Positions 17,158-26,532 of a stretch of 64,000 nucleotides of DNA are shown piece by piece; the first letter of the stretch is position 1; every line of letters begins with the position of its first letter. The stretch comes from Stutzerimonas stutzeri. Lineage in GTDB: Bacteria > Pseudomonadota > Gammaproteobacteria > Pseudomonadales > Pseudomonadaceae. Both the position numbers and the translations under genes were made by a program. The notes under the pieces are model-generated. The model made no database searches. It saw only the letters and a program-made list of their open reading frames with translations, and had not been told where the DNA came from. The stretch spans positions 308,051 to 372,050 of the forward strand of contig DDKB01000013.1 in assembly GCA_002339675.1 (NCBI GenBank), in the 5' to 3' direction.

Positions 17158-18477
17158 TCACAAGATCGAGAGCGGGTACTCGGCTATGAATCGGACCTCA
17201 TCGAGGTCGGACTCGAAAGCAGTCGCCCGCGTGGTAGCCTGGCGCACCCGCAGAGACAAATCCTTGAGAGAGCCAGTCTGTACAACGTAGCGGGCTTCGA
17301 CGTCGCGTTCCCAGCGGTTCTGTCCCGTCAGCGGCGCACCGTTATCGTCTTGGCGCATGTACACCTCGTTCGCATTGCTGTAATCGGCGCCCCAACCGCG
17401 GGCGTAGCGGGTCATGAAAGTAAGCCCGGGTATGCCGTATTCCGCCATGTTCAGGTCGTAGCGCAGCATCCAGGACTGCTCTTTAGGTGAGTTGAAATCA
17501 CTGTACTGGATGGAATTGTTCAGGTAGATCGAGTCCGCCTGGCGCAAGTAGTCAAAGTCGTTGTTACCGTTGTTTCGCTGATACGACGCCGTGACAGTGT
17601 GCGCGCCGAAGGCGACACCCAGGCTTGAGCTCCAGATGTTGTTGTCGAACTCGCCCAGTAATTCGCGGCCTTCGTCGGTTGCCTTGTAGTAGTTGAAACT
17701 GCCCAGCAACGCGACGACATCGGAAAGCGGATAGGTGGCCGATAGACCGAAGTAATGTTGGTTCCAGGCATCCTTGAGGCGGCTGGTATACAGGCTAAAA
17801 CTGAGATTTTCGTTTACGCTATAGTCACCGCCTGCGTAGCCGAGCCAAGGGGCGTCGACGGCACCGCCATAAAACGTGACGAAGTCATCGTTCGTGTTGC
17901 TGGTATTGGGCTGGCTCATCGCGTGCAGGCGGCCGCCCTGGAGGGTGAGGTCGTCCAGCGAGTTGTTCACAACGGTGACACCCTTGAAAGACTCCGGCAG
18001 CAGCCGTGCGTCACCAAAGTGCACGACGGGAGTAGCGGGAAATACATCGCCTGCCTTGATCTCGGTGTCCAGCAAGCGTGCTTTCACCGCGCCCCCCACC
18101 CGTGTGAAGTCATCCTCAGGATCGCCGGCGCTGTCGTGGGGAAGCAGGTCGATGCTGCCGCCCGCACCGGAGCGCCCCGAACCGGAGTCGAGTTTGAGTC
18201 CGAGCATGGCGAAGGCGTCGACGCCAATCCCTACCGAGCCTTGGGTATATCCGGACTCGAAGAAGGCCATCAATCCGTGGGCCCATTCCTCGGAGTAGCC
18301 ATTGCCGGTGGCACTCTCACCGTCGCGAAAATCTCGATTGAAATAATAGTTGCGATTTATCAGCGATAGCGTGCTGCCTTCGATGAAGCCGTCCGCTGTT
18401 TCCGATTGGGCTAAGACCGGGGCGCTGCCCAATGCCAGTGAAAGGGCTGTCAGTGAAAAAACGGCCTTTTTGCTCAT
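17158..18477 (-). CDS. OprD-family outer-membrane porin
   Basis: 439-residue porin with a Sec signal peptide (SLTALSLALGSAPVLAQ, cleavage near residue 23). The mature start DGFIEGSTLSLINRNYYFNRDF is characteristic of OprD/OpdX channels. It would form an 18-stranded outer-membrane channel for small solutes. A strong Shine-Dalgarno (AAGGAG) precedes ATG 18477. A CopR/CzcR-type box lies 158 bp upstream and the regulator gene lies downstream in the same direction, so it may be switched by the metal two-component system. In P. aeruginosa, CzcR and CopR are known to control oprD. Substrate unknown. Confidence 0.88.
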   Translation of the reverse strand: MSKKAVFSLTALSLALGSAPVLAQSETADGFIEGSTLSLINRNYYFNRDFRDGESATGNGYSEEWAHGLMAFFESGYTQGSVGIGVDAFAMLGLKLDSGSGRSGAGGSIDLLPHDSAGDPEDDFTRVGGAVKARLLDTEIKAGDVFPATPVVHFGDARLLPESFKGVTVVNNSLDDLTLQGGRLHAMSQPNTSNTNDDFVTFYGGAVDAPWLGYAGGDYSVNENLSFSLYTSRLKDAWNQHYFGLSATYPLSDVVALLGSFNYYKATDEGRELLGEFDNNIWSSSLGVAFGAHTVTASYQRNNGNNDFDYLRQADSIYLNNSIQYSDFNSPKEQSWMLRYDLNMAEYGIPGLTFMTRYARGWGADYSNANEVYMRQDDNGAPLTGQNRWERDVEARYVVQTGSLKDLSLRVRQATTRATAFESDLDEVRFIAEYPLSIL

Positions 18478-18634
18478 GATGATGCTCCTTGTGTACGGCA
18501 GATCAGTGCTTGAATGACGCCTTTCGCCTTTTTGTTTTTTAGCGCTTGGCCATGTTCTCCCCCCCCGGATGACAGCAGGATTAGCGGTAAATGACTATTT
18601 TGTAATCTGAGGAATGGCATCGCTCACTCTCTCG

Positions 18635-18650
18635 ATTACAGATTTGTAAT
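18635..18650. promoter_or_regulatory. CopR/CzcR-type box, perfect inverted repeat
   Basis: ATTACA-GATT-TGTAAT, a perfect 6+6 inverted repeat with a 4-nt spacer. It lies 158 bp upstream of the porin start and about 215 bp upstream of czcI on the other strand. A degenerate half-site TGTAAT is at 18601-18606. An AT-rich -10-like AAAATA lies about 35-40 nt from the box on the porin side. Confidence 0.6.
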
Positions 18651-18865
18651 GTTTCGGTCACTCGATCGTTATCCACTCTTCTATAAAGTCACCACCCCAT
18701 AGCGTCAGCTATCTTGCCGGCTTGGCAAGGCTGATAAAAAACGCTTATGTGTATTTGTTTAAACCTAAGGCGAATCACTATCGGAGTAGAGGCGCATGTG
18801 TTTAGCGTCTTGGCGGGGGTAGTTCTTATGATGGGATTCGACATCTAAACCAGGAAGTCATCGTT

Positions 18866-19255
18866 TTGTCTTGGATGAGAAAAATAGTTTTGCTGATGTT
18901 GCTAGCCTTGTTTCCATTGCAATCATCATGGGCAGTTGTTAGCACGAGCTGCAGTCATGAGGATGGTTCGGCAGCAAATCATTTTGGACATCACGAACAT
19001 CCGCACGAGTCTCTGGGTACTGACGAGGAAGGATCGTCAAAAGCCGCAAAAAAAATCAGTTTGGATGGAGACTGTGTCTTTCATGGCGACCATATCAAGC
19101 CGCTTATAACGAAAGGGATTTCTCCTGGTTCGGTATTATCAATAAGCTTGAAACCGTTTTTTTCTGCTAGCTACGCATCGGCTGAAGCCGGGCGTCCTGA
19201 AAAACCTAATTGGCGCATCGGTGCAAAGCCGGTGAGACGCCAGATTAACCAGTAG
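18866..19255 (+). CDS. czcI: CzcI-like small periplasmic metal-binding protein
   Basis: Up to 129 residues with a Sec signal (IVLLMLLALFPLQSSWA) and a His/Glu-rich central segment (HFGHHEHPHESLG). It is immediately upstream of czcCBA, the position of CzcI, a proposed regulator/metal-binding accessory of Czc efflux. TTG at 18866 has a well-spaced AGGAAG; ATG at 18875 gives the usual N-terminus MRKIVLL. Either start may be used. A conserved GDCVFHGDH segment contributes Cys/His ligands. Confidence 0.7.
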   Translation: MSWMRKIVLLMLLALFPLQSSWAVVSTSCSHEDGSAANHFGHHEHPHESLGTDEEGSSKAAKKISLDGDCVFHGDHIKPLITKGISPGSVLSISLKPFFSASYASAEAGRPEKPNWRIGAKPVRRQINQ

Positions 19256-19313
19256 GACGCCATTTATCTGTATCTGAGGTCTCACCGAACCTTCCCTTTT
19301 CTAGGAGATTTCG

Positions 19314-20621
19314 GTGCGAAAAGTTATTTTACCGCTGGGGTTGACGATGTTGTCGTGCAACCTCGCCTTTGCGCAGCCTTTAGAGTTGCCGACCTTCACA
19401 CAGACCTTACCTGCCAGTGTGGCAAATACCTTCCCCGTTGAGTCTGTCGACTCCATAAGCTTTCTACGCGCCTTGGAGCTCGCTAGCTCTGCAAGCCCTG
19501 AATTGGCTGCTGCAAGACGTGAGCTGGCTGCTTCTCGCGCATTGATTAGCCAAGCCGGAGCGCGTCCGAATCCAATATTGTCCGCTAGCCAGGAGGGAAT
19601 CCGAGGTGATGCCCCCGAGACGACGCTTGAGCTGAGCCAAGAAATAGAGCTGGGTGGTAAACGTTCGGCTCGTATTGAGGCAGCGCAACGCGCCATGGAC
19701 GTAGCGGCCGCCGACCTACAGGACGCTCAAGCTCGACTGAGGGGGGCAGTGATGGGCGCATACTACGATGTGCTTACTGCTCAAGAACGGCTGGAGCTCG
19801 CTCAGGCTGCTTCAAAGCTTGCGAAGCAAGCAGTGAACGTGGCCAATCGGCGTGTGAGGGCCGGCATGGTTTCTCCCGTAGAGGAAACCCGGGCGCGGGT
19901 TGCGGCTACTGGAGTGCAAGTGGAGCTTGCCCAGGCCACAGCTGAACTCGAAGCTGCGCGCACTCGTCTGGCGGCCAACTGGGGAAACCCACAGCCACGC
20001 TTTGAGCGAGTACTAGAGCCGGCAGAGGCAGTACCTCCGCTTCCCGAACTAGCTGAGCTTTATAGCCGCTTGAGCGATTCCGCTCAACTAACCCGCGCGC
20101 GTCGGGAAGCAGAAAGACGTCGGGCTGCGTTGGAGCTGGAAAGGACGAATCGCTTTTCTAACGTGACGGTTAGCGTAGGTGCCCAACGCTCAGATGAATA
20201 TAACGGCACGCTGGGACTGGTGAGTATCTCGATGCCCCTGCCGTTGTTTGATCGAAACCAAGGCAACATCGGAGCAGCGCAGGAACGGGCCTACCAGGCG
20301 CAGGACGAGCTCAACGCCGTCCATATACGCCTGAAAAGCGAACTTTCCCAAGCGCACATGCGGCTGCGCACTGCCCGCCAGCAGTTTGAACTGTTGCGCA
20401 ACGACATGCTCCCCAGTGCCCAAAGCGCTTATGAAGCTGCCAGCAAGGGGTTCGAACTTGGAAAGTTCACGTTCCTTGACGTACTGGATGCTCAACGCAC
20501 GCTTTTCCAAGCCCGATCTCAGTATCTGTCTGCGCTATCACAAGCTAACCAGGCGGCGGCAGAAATCTCGCGAATTGTCGGCGATGGGTCGGCCGTTATC
20601 ACCTCGGCCACTCAGCCATAA
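19314..20621 (+). CDS. czcC: CzcC-like outer-membrane efflux channel (TolC family)
   Basis: 435-residue outer-membrane factor of the heavy-metal RND system, with signal peptide and two internally repeated TolC helical hairpins (ALELASSASPELAAARREL; later YEAASKGFELGKFTFLDVLDAQRTLF). It joins CzcB and CzcA into a pump that exports Zn, Cd or Co. GTG start at 19314 with AGGAG 7 nt upstream. Followed after 9 nt by czcB. Confidence 0.9.
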   Translation: MRKVILPLGLTMLSCNLAFAQPLELPTFTQTLPASVANTFPVESVDSISFLRALELASSASPELAAARRELAASRALISQAGARPNPILSASQEGIRGDAPETTLELSQEIELGGKRSARIEAAQRAMDVAAADLQDAQARLRGAVMGAYYDVLTAQERLELAQAASKLAKQAVNVANRRVRAGMVSPVEETRARVAATGVQVELAQATAELEAARTRLAANWGNPQPRFERVLEPAEAVPPLPELAELYSRLSDSAQLTRARREAERRRAALELERTNRFSNVTVSVGAQRSDEYNGTLGLVSISMPLPLFDRNQGNIGAAQERAYQAQDELNAVHIRLKSELSQAHMRLRTARQQFELLRNDMLPSAQSAYEAASKGFELGKFTFLDVLDAQRTLFQARSQYLSALSQANQAAAEISRIVGDGSAVITSATQP

Positions 20622-20630
20622 GGAATCCAT

Positions 20631-21977
20631 ATGACAAGTAAATCGAACACATCTTCCTTGGCTGTTCACAAAAAACAGATTTTTTGGATCGTCGTCATAT
20701 TAGGCGTGGCACTGGTGCTTGGTGGATTACTTCTTAGCAGTAGTCCTGCCGTGCCCAATGCGAGCGACGCGCATGGCGAGCATGGTGGCGCTTCGGAGCA
20801 TGAAGATGAAGGGCATTCGGATGAGAATACCGAAGCCGAAGGAGGTCATGGCCATGATGAAGAAGGCGCCGATAGCGATCACGAGGTCGGTGCGGCAGAG
20901 AAAGATGAGCATGACGATGGCCCTGAGGGAGCGGCGCACGCTGAAGCAGCAGAGGTTGAACTCTCTGAGACCCAAATCCTAGCCGCGGGCATCTCGCTAG
21001 CAACCGCTCAGCCTGCGCAGATAAAAAGCGCAATCGAGCTGCCTGGCGAAATTACATTCAACCAAGACCGCACAGCGCAAGTTGTGCCTCGTCTCTCAGG
21101 TGTCGTTGAAGCGGTCAAAGTCGATTTGGGCGAACAGGTGAAACAGGGGCAAGTGCTTGCTGTGATCGCGAGTACCGACCTGTCGGAACGTAGAAGCGAG
21201 TTCTACGCGGCACAAAAACGTCTTGCATTGGCTCAGAAAACCTATCGACGCGAAAAGGAGCTGTGGGAAGAGCGTATTTCTGCAGAACAGGATTATTTAC
21301 AGGCACAACAGGCTCTACGGGAAGCAGAGCTGACGGTTGCGAATGCAAAAGCACAGCTACAAGCGCTTGGTAGTGATGCTGGCAAGCCAGACGCATTGAG
21401 CCGCTACGAACTCAGGGCGCCGTTCGATGGGATGATCGTTGAGAAGGACATCACGCTCGGTGAGTCAGTCAATACCGACGACCAGATATTCATCATTTCC
21501 GATCTCTCTACCGTTTGGGCAGATATCAGCGTTCCTGCCAATGCACTCAGCGCGGTACGAGTCGGCAGCAACGCGGTTATCGAAGCCACAGCATTCGAGT
21601 CCAGTGCCAATGGCACCGTTTCTTATGTCGGCTCACTTGTTGGTCAGCAAAGCCGCGCCGCTACCGCCCGGGTCACGCTTCCGAACCCGGAAGGTGTTTG
21701 GCGTCCCGGCCTGTTCGTCAAAGTGCGGGTAGGCTCTGGCGGAGTGTCCGTGCCGGTTGCAGTCAAGCCCGATGCGATCCACACGTTGGAAGATAATCCG
21801 GTGGTGTTTGTACGGACCGACCATGGCTTTGCTGCTCAGCCAATCGTGACTGGTCGCGGCGATAGTGAAGCGGTTGAAATCAAGGAAGGTCTTCAGGCCG
21901 GAGTGCGCTATGCCTTGGCCAACAGTTTCATCATTAAGTCCGAGCTTGGCAAAGCCAGCGCCTCGCATGCTCACTGA
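20631..21977 (+). CDS. czcB: CzcB-like membrane fusion protein with His/Glu-rich N-terminal domain
   Basis: 448-residue periplasmic adaptor. A single N-terminal helix (residues 14-35) is followed by a very His/Asp/Glu-rich stretch at about 45-105 (HGEHGG, HEDEGH, GHGHDEEG, DEHDDG) likely to bind Zn/Cd. Then come the barrel-sandwich/lipoyl and alpha-hairpin domains (EVELSETQILAAGI ... GEQVKQGQVLAVI ... YRREKELWEERISAEQDYL). It bridges CzcA and CzcC. AAGGA precedes the ATG. Good match to HME-type adaptors. Confidence 0.92.
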   Translation: MTSKSNTSSLAVHKKQIFWIVVILGVALVLGGLLLSSSPAVPNASDAHGEHGGASEHEDEGHSDENTEAEGGHGHDEEGADSDHEVGAAEKDEHDDGPEGAAHAEAAEVELSETQILAAGISLATAQPAQIKSAIELPGEITFNQDRTAQVVPRLSGVVEAVKVDLGEQVKQGQVLAVIASTDLSERRSEFYAAQKRLALAQKTYRREKELWEERISAEQDYLQAQQALREAELTVANAKAQLQALGSDAGKPDALSRYELRAPFDGMIVEKDITLGESVNTDDQIFIISDLSTVWADISVPANALSAVRVGSNAVIEATAFESSANGTVSYVGSLVGQQSRAATARVTLPNPEGVWRPGLFVKVRVGSGGVSVPVAVKPDAIHTLEDNPVVFVRTDHGFAAQPIVTGRGDSEAVEIKEGLQAGVRYALANSFIIKSELGKASASHAH

Positions 21978-21993
21978 TACGGAGTTATAGACT

Positions 21994-24900
21994 GTGTTCG
22001 AACGTATCATTCGCTTTTCTATAGAGCATCGCTGGCTGGTTTTGCTAGCCGTGCTTGGCATGGCAGCGTTAGGAGCTTACAGCTACCAAAAGCTGCCTAT
22101 CGATGCTGTCCCTGATATCACCAACGTACAGGTGCAAATCAACACTGCGGCCCCAGGTTATTCCCCGCTGGAAGTGGAGCAGCGCATTACCTACCCGCTC
22201 GAGACGGTAATGGCCGGGTTGCCCAAGCTCGAGCAGACCCGTTCCTTGTCTCGATATGGACTTTCTCAGATCACAGTTATTTTTGAGGAAGGCACTGACA
22301 TCTATTTTGCCCGCCAACTTGTGAATGAGCGCTTGGGAGGGGCCAAAGATCAGCTTCCGGAAGGCGTCACTCCAACACTTGGCCCTATTTCCACTGGGCT
22401 TGGCGAAATCTATTTTTGGACGGTTGAAGCTGAGGACGGTGCCACCAAATCGGACGGTACGCCTTATACCTCTGCTGACTTGCGTGAGATTCAAGATTGG
22501 ATCATCAAACCGCAAGTCCGCAATGTACCAGGCGTAACTGAGATCAATACGATCGGAGGATATGCAAAGGAATATCAGATCGCCCCCAATCCAGACACTT
22601 TGCGGTCGTTTGGACTGACATTACAAGATCTGATCGAAGCGGTTGAGCAAAACAATAACAATCTAGGTGCCGGATATATTGAAAAACGCGGCGAGCAGTA
22701 TCTTGTTCGTGCTCCAGGACAAATGCAATCAGTAGAGGACATCCGCAATACCCTTATTAGCAACGTTGACGGTACCCCAGTACGTATCCGCGACGTTGCG
22801 ACGGTAGAGGTTGGAAAGGAGCTCCGTACTGGCGCAGCCACCGAGAATGGCCGCGAAGTGGTTCTAGGTACGGCTTTCATGCTTATCGGTGAAAATAGCC
22901 GGGTAGTTTCTAGGGCTGTCGATGACAAGATGAAAGAGATAAACCTTTCGCTTCCAGAGGGCGTAAAGGCGATTACTGTCTACGATCGAACTGTACTCGT
23001 AGACAAAGCTATATCCACCGTTAAGAAGAACCTCACTGAGGGTGCCATTCTTGTTGTGGTTATACTTTTTCTCTTCTTGGGCAATATCCGTGCGGCGATC
23101 CTAACCGCACTTGTTATACCGCTGGCGATGCTCTTTACGTTCACCGGCATGGTAGCCAACGAGGTCAGCGCCAACCTGATGAGCTTAGGCGCATTGGATT
23201 TCGGCATCATTATCGATGGTGCCGTGGTGATTGTTGAGAACTGCGTGCGTCGACTTGCTCACGCTCAGTCCCATCACGGGCGGGCATTAACGCTGTCCGA
23301 ACGGCTTCATGAAGTGTTCGCTGCGGCAAAGGAAGTGCGTCGGCCTCTACTCTATGGGCAGCTGATCATTATGATCGTATATCTGCCGATATTCGCCCTT
23401 ACAGGGGTAGAAGGTAAGATGTTCACGCCCATGGCGTTTACCGTAGTGACAGCGCTATTCGGGGCGATGATTCTCTCGGTGACGTTCGTCCCGGCAGCCG
23501 TTGCGCTCTTTATCGGCAAGCGTGTTACAGAGAAGGAAAACTTTCTAATCCGCAATGCTAAACGGGCCTACGCACCTGCATTCGATGCGGTGATGTCCAA
23601 CAAGCCAGTAGTGCTCACCTTTGCCGTTGTTGCAGTTGTACTTTCCGGCCTCGTAGGGGCACGTATGGGCAGTGAATTCGTGCCTAGCCTCAACGAGGGG
23701 GACTTCGCTATCCAAGCCCTTCGTGTACCGGCTACCAGCCTTAGTCAGTCTGTCGAGATGCAGCAGCAGCTGGAGCGAAAGCTCATGGATGAGTTTCCGG
23801 AGATCGAGCGGATTTTTGCGCGCACAGGCACTGCGGAGGTGGCATCCGATGCCATGCCTCCAAACATCTCTGACGGGTACGTCATGCTGAAGCCACAAGA
23901 GCAGTGGCCGGATCCAGGCAAGTCGCGCGACGAACTCTTAAGCGAGGTCCAAGCATCCGCCGCTGAGTTACCGGGCAATAACTACGAGTTTTCCCAGCCT
24001 ATTCAGCTGCGTTTCAACGAGTTGATTTCCGGTGTTCGTGCCGCTGTAGCCGTGAAAATCTATGGTGATGACATGGAGGTTCTTAACAGCACGGCGGCGG
24101 AAGTGTCCGAGGTGCTAGGACAAGTACCAGGCGCCTCCGAGGTTACGGTCGAGCAAACGACTGGCCTTCCTATGCTCACGATTGATATCGATCGCGATCA
24201 AATCGCACGATACGGCCTGAGTTTAGATACCGTCCAGCAAGCGGTTGCAGTAGCCATCGGGGGCCGAGAGGCAGGCACCTTGTTTCAAGGAGACCGGCGT
24301 TTCGATATCGTAGTTCGTTTACCGGACGAGATACGAAGCGATCTCGCCGCAATTGAGAGGCTCCCAATTGCCCTTCCAAGGGAATTAAACAGCGCCATAA
24401 GTTATATCCCCCTCGGCGAGGTGGCCACTCTGGATTTGGCCCCCGGTCCGAATCAGATCAGTAGAGAGGAAGGGAAACGGCGAATTGTCGTTAGTGCAAA
24501 CGTCCGTGGTCGGGACATTGGATCATTCGTATCTGAGGCAGAACAGAAAATCCAGGCCCAAGTAGATATCCCGGCAGGTTATTGGATCGACTGGGGCGGT
24601 ACCTTCGAGCAGCTTGAATCGGCAACGAAGCGGCTGCAGATCGTCGTCCCCGTGGCGCTGCTCCTGGTGTTCATTCTGCTTTTCATGATGTTCAACAATG
24701 TCAAAGACGGCTTATTGGTCTTTACAGGGATTCCATTTGCGCTCACCGGAGGCATTGTTGCGCTGTGGCTGAGAGATATCCCGTTGTCCATTTCAGCAGG
24801 AGTTGGCTTTATTGCTCTGTCAGGCGTCGCCGTTCTAAATGGCCTGGTAATGATCTCCTTCATCCGTAGCCTACGGGAGCAAGGTTTACCTCTGGACACC

Positions 24901-25164
24901 GCGATCCGCGAGGGAGCTCTGACCCGGCTACGGCCGGTATTGATGACAGCCTTGGTGGCTTCACTCGGGTTCGTTCCGATGGCCTTGAATGTGGGTACCG
25001 GTGCAGAGGTACAACGTCCCCTTGCGACAGTGGTAATCGGAGGGATTCTCTCCTCAACGGTGCTAACGCTATTAGTGCTACCGTTGCTCTACCAGCTGGC
25101 TCATCGGCGCGAAGACGAATTGGAGGAGCAAGAAATTGCGCTAGCCGCTGACAGAACTAGCTAG
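21994..25164 (+). CDS. czcA: CzcA-like heavy-metal RND efflux permease
   Basis: 1056-residue inner-membrane proton/metal antiporter. It starts with GTG (MFERIIRFSIEHRW). The proton-relay motif DFGIIIDGAVVIVEN (TM4) is the Zn/Co/Cd (HME1) type, distinct from the Cu/Ag type later in this window. Two periplasmic domains and a second membrane half ending ATVVIGGILSSTVLTLLVLPLLY are complete. Last gene of czcICBA, followed by a strong terminator. Confidence 0.94.
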   Translation: MFERIIRFSIEHRWLVLLAVLGMAALGAYSYQKLPIDAVPDITNVQVQINTAAPGYSPLEVEQRITYPLETVMAGLPKLEQTRSLSRYGLSQITVIFEEGTDIYFARQLVNERLGGAKDQLPEGVTPTLGPISTGLGEIYFWTVEAEDGATKSDGTPYTSADLREIQDWIIKPQVRNVPGVTEINTIGGYAKEYQIAPNPDTLRSFGLTLQDLIEAVEQNNNNLGAGYIEKRGEQYLVRAPGQMQSVEDIRNTLISNVDGTPVRIRDVATVEVGKELRTGAATENGREVVLGTAFMLIGENSRVVSRAVDDKMKEINLSLPEGVKAITVYDRTVLVDKAISTVKKNLTEGAILVVVILFLFLGNIRAAILTALVIPLAMLFTFTGMVANEVSANLMSLGALDFGIIIDGAVVIVENCVRRLAHAQSHHGRALTLSERLHEVFAAAKEVRRPLLYGQLIIMIVYLPIFALTGVEGKMFTPMAFTVVTALFGAMILSVTFVPAAVALFIGKRVTEKENFLIRNAKRAYAPAFDAVMSNKPVVLTFAVVAVVLSGLVGARMGSEFVPSLNEGDFAIQALRVPATSLSQSVEMQQQLERKLMDEFPEIERIFARTGTAEVASDAMPPNISDGYVMLKPQEQWPDPGKSRDELLSEVQASAAELPGNNYEFSQPIQLRFNELISGVRAAVAVKIYGDDMEVLNSTAAEVSEVLGQVPGASEVTVEQTTGLPMLTIDIDRDQIARYGLSLDTVQQAVAVAIGGREAGTLFQGDRRFDIVVRLPDEIRSDLAAIERLPIALPRELNSAISYIPLGEVATLDLAPGPNQISREEGKRRIVVSANVRGRDIGSFVSEAEQKIQAQVDIPAGYWIDWGGTFEQLESATKRLQIVVPVALLLVFILLFMMFNNVKDGLLVFTGIPFALTGGIVALWLRDIPLSISAGVGFIALSGVAVLNGLVMISFIRSLREQGLPLDTAIREGALTRLRPVLMTALVASLGFVPMALNVGTGAEVQRPLATVVIGGILSSTVLTLLVLPLLYQLAHRREDELEEQEIALAADRTS

Positions 25165-25185
25165 AAAATCGAGTGGCGGCACACA

Positions 25186-25221
25186 ACGCCCCGTTCTTGC
25201 TAGCTAGCGAGAACGGGGCGT
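25186..25221 (+). terminator. Terminator hairpin after czcA
   Basis: ACGCCCCGTTCT (25186-25197) pairs with AGAACGGGGCGT (25210-25221) with a 12-nt loop, followed by TTGGTTTC. A 12-bp GC-rich stem 22 nt after the czcA stop. Confidence 0.75.
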
Positions 25222-25720
25222 GTTGGTTTCGGAGTGCTAAGATTCAGCTGCGGCGCAGCGGGCAGCAAAGCCTTTATAGCGTAGGTCTAATGCATCTAAG
25301 CGGTGAATAGAAAGGGTGCTCAGCGCTTAGTGCGTATGACTCCGCGCTACATACGCCTCCTCGGCTGATGGCTTTCACCCACGGTGAGCTGACGAAAAAA
25401 GATTATGCAAGCAGCGGCTGAGCTGCCCCGGGCGGCAGCACGGGCGATAGCTACGAAAACGCCCTGGCTGGACCGATCAGCGGGCTTTACAAGGCCGAGC
25501 TGACACCTTCAATCATGGACGAACCGCGAGGCCGTTGAGAGGGCGACCCTGACATGGATGCGTTGTACGCCACCAGCGTCTGTTCAGCCCAATCGGATAT
25601 GCTCTTGCGAACGCTAATAACAAACAGATCAGGCGATAGCGGCCTGACTTAACGAAACGGCCTATAAAGGCCAGGGCGATTCGCTGGTAGCGATTTTGCG
25701 TGCAAGTGATGGACACAAAA
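25222..25720. other. Intergenic stretch without a supported gene
   Basis: About 500 bp. Short open stretches resemble nothing I recognise. Sequence texture suggests decayed coding DNA, possibly a recombinase or transposase remnant, but no motif supports that. Confidence 0.4.
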
Positions 25721-25765
25721 AAGCGCCCCGAAGGGCGCTTAGAGTACAACTGCTACCAACGGAGC
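25721..25765 (-). terminator. UUCG-loop terminator preceded by GCTCCGTTGG motif
   Basis: On the minus strand AAGCGCCC-TTCG-GGGCGCTT is followed by TTTTG: an 8-bp stem with a stable UUCG loop. Sixteen bases before it is GCTCCGTTGG (25756-25765), flanked by CCAA/TTGG that can form a small hairpin. It ends the transcript of the PtrA-like gene at 25808-26038. Confidence 0.8.
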
Positions 25766-25807
25766 TTGGAAGCTGGCGGCGGCGGATATCGTTCGGATAT
25801 TAAGTGG

Positions 25808-26038
25808 TTAGTCAGCTTTGGTTTCTTTTTTGATTTCCATGTTGTTCTGATCCTGGCGAATATCATTAACCTTCAACTCGCCTGCTTTTTTTTCGGCGGA
25901 TTCGGTTCCGTGAATTCGCTTTTGATCTGCTCGGAATTTTTCATTAAATTTAATCGAGCGGTCGTAGCCATCTTCTGCATAAGACAATGCGGAGCCGAAT
26001 ATTACCGATCCAACAACAATAGCTTTCAACAGATTCAT
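25808..26038 (-). CDS. PtrA-like small exported protein
   Basis: 76-residue secreted protein. Signal peptide MNLLKAIVVGSVIFGSALSYA, then AEDGYDRSIKFNEKFR, matching the N-terminal AExGxDR(T/S) block of PtrA-type proteins, then a charged Lys/Asp/Glu-rich tail. The start at 26038 is chosen because GAGGA lies 8-9 nt upstream and the signal peptide begins there; an in-frame upstream extension lacks both. Two other PtrA-like genes occur in the window (46876 and 58650). Function probably periplasmic metal response; unproven. Confidence 0.65.
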   Translation of the reverse strand: MNLLKAIVVGSVIFGSALSYAEDGYDRSIKFNEKFRADQKRIHGTESAEKKAGELKVNDIRQDQNNMEIKKETKAD

Positions 26039-26143
26039 AGGGCAGTCCTCGCTAAATTCAAAGGTGTCTTGCTGAGCTTTATCGGTGAGCTCTACAGGTT
26101 CGAATGAATTTTGCGTGACTGAAGCTAACAGCAGCATGAGCGA

Positions 26144-26288
26144 AGCATTACATTATTGAAATGTAATGCTCCCATTGTGCAGTGACATGATCGCCTTGCT
26201 TCGTCATTTCAGCACCGAGGCGCACCAATCTGCAAGGGGCTTGAGCCTACGGCAAGAATGGTCGGAAGATTACATTATTGTCATCTTC
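26144..26288. promoter_or_regulatory. Cluster of CopR/CzcR-like boxes between PtrA-like gene and CDF pump
   Basis: A perfect 11-bp inverted repeat AGCATTACATT (26144-26154) / AATGTAATGCT (26160-26170) contains overlapping ATTACA-N4-TGnAAT-type boxes. A second site, ATTACA-TTAT-TGTCAT (26269-26284), is embedded in GAAGATTAC-N6-GTCATCTTC. The first is about 110 bp upstream of the minus-strand gene, the second about 250 bp upstream of the CDF gene. Both genes are probably controlled from here. Confidence 0.5.
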
Positions 26289-26532
26289 AGGGCATGGCAC
26301 CGCATAATCCATATCATTAGCGAGCAACGTCGTTTAGCGTCTGAGAGAGATCGACCTGTTATCGGCAAGTTAAAGACGATAACGCACGAACTTGCTCGAG
26401 AGTGGTCGCATTTTCTGTCAGTGTGGCTTGGAGGGCCCGATGGTATAGGCGCTAGTATTTTTATTATCTCTTATGGGCGGTCGTTTGGCTCCCCTATTTT
26501 TCTTACGCTAGTTTTTAAGGAGCGGTAAAAAT

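Noticed and set aside
26166..26528. 120-codon open frame upstream of the CDF gene
   Set aside because: No domain, signal or helix pattern; it runs through the regulatory dyads and has no ribosome site.
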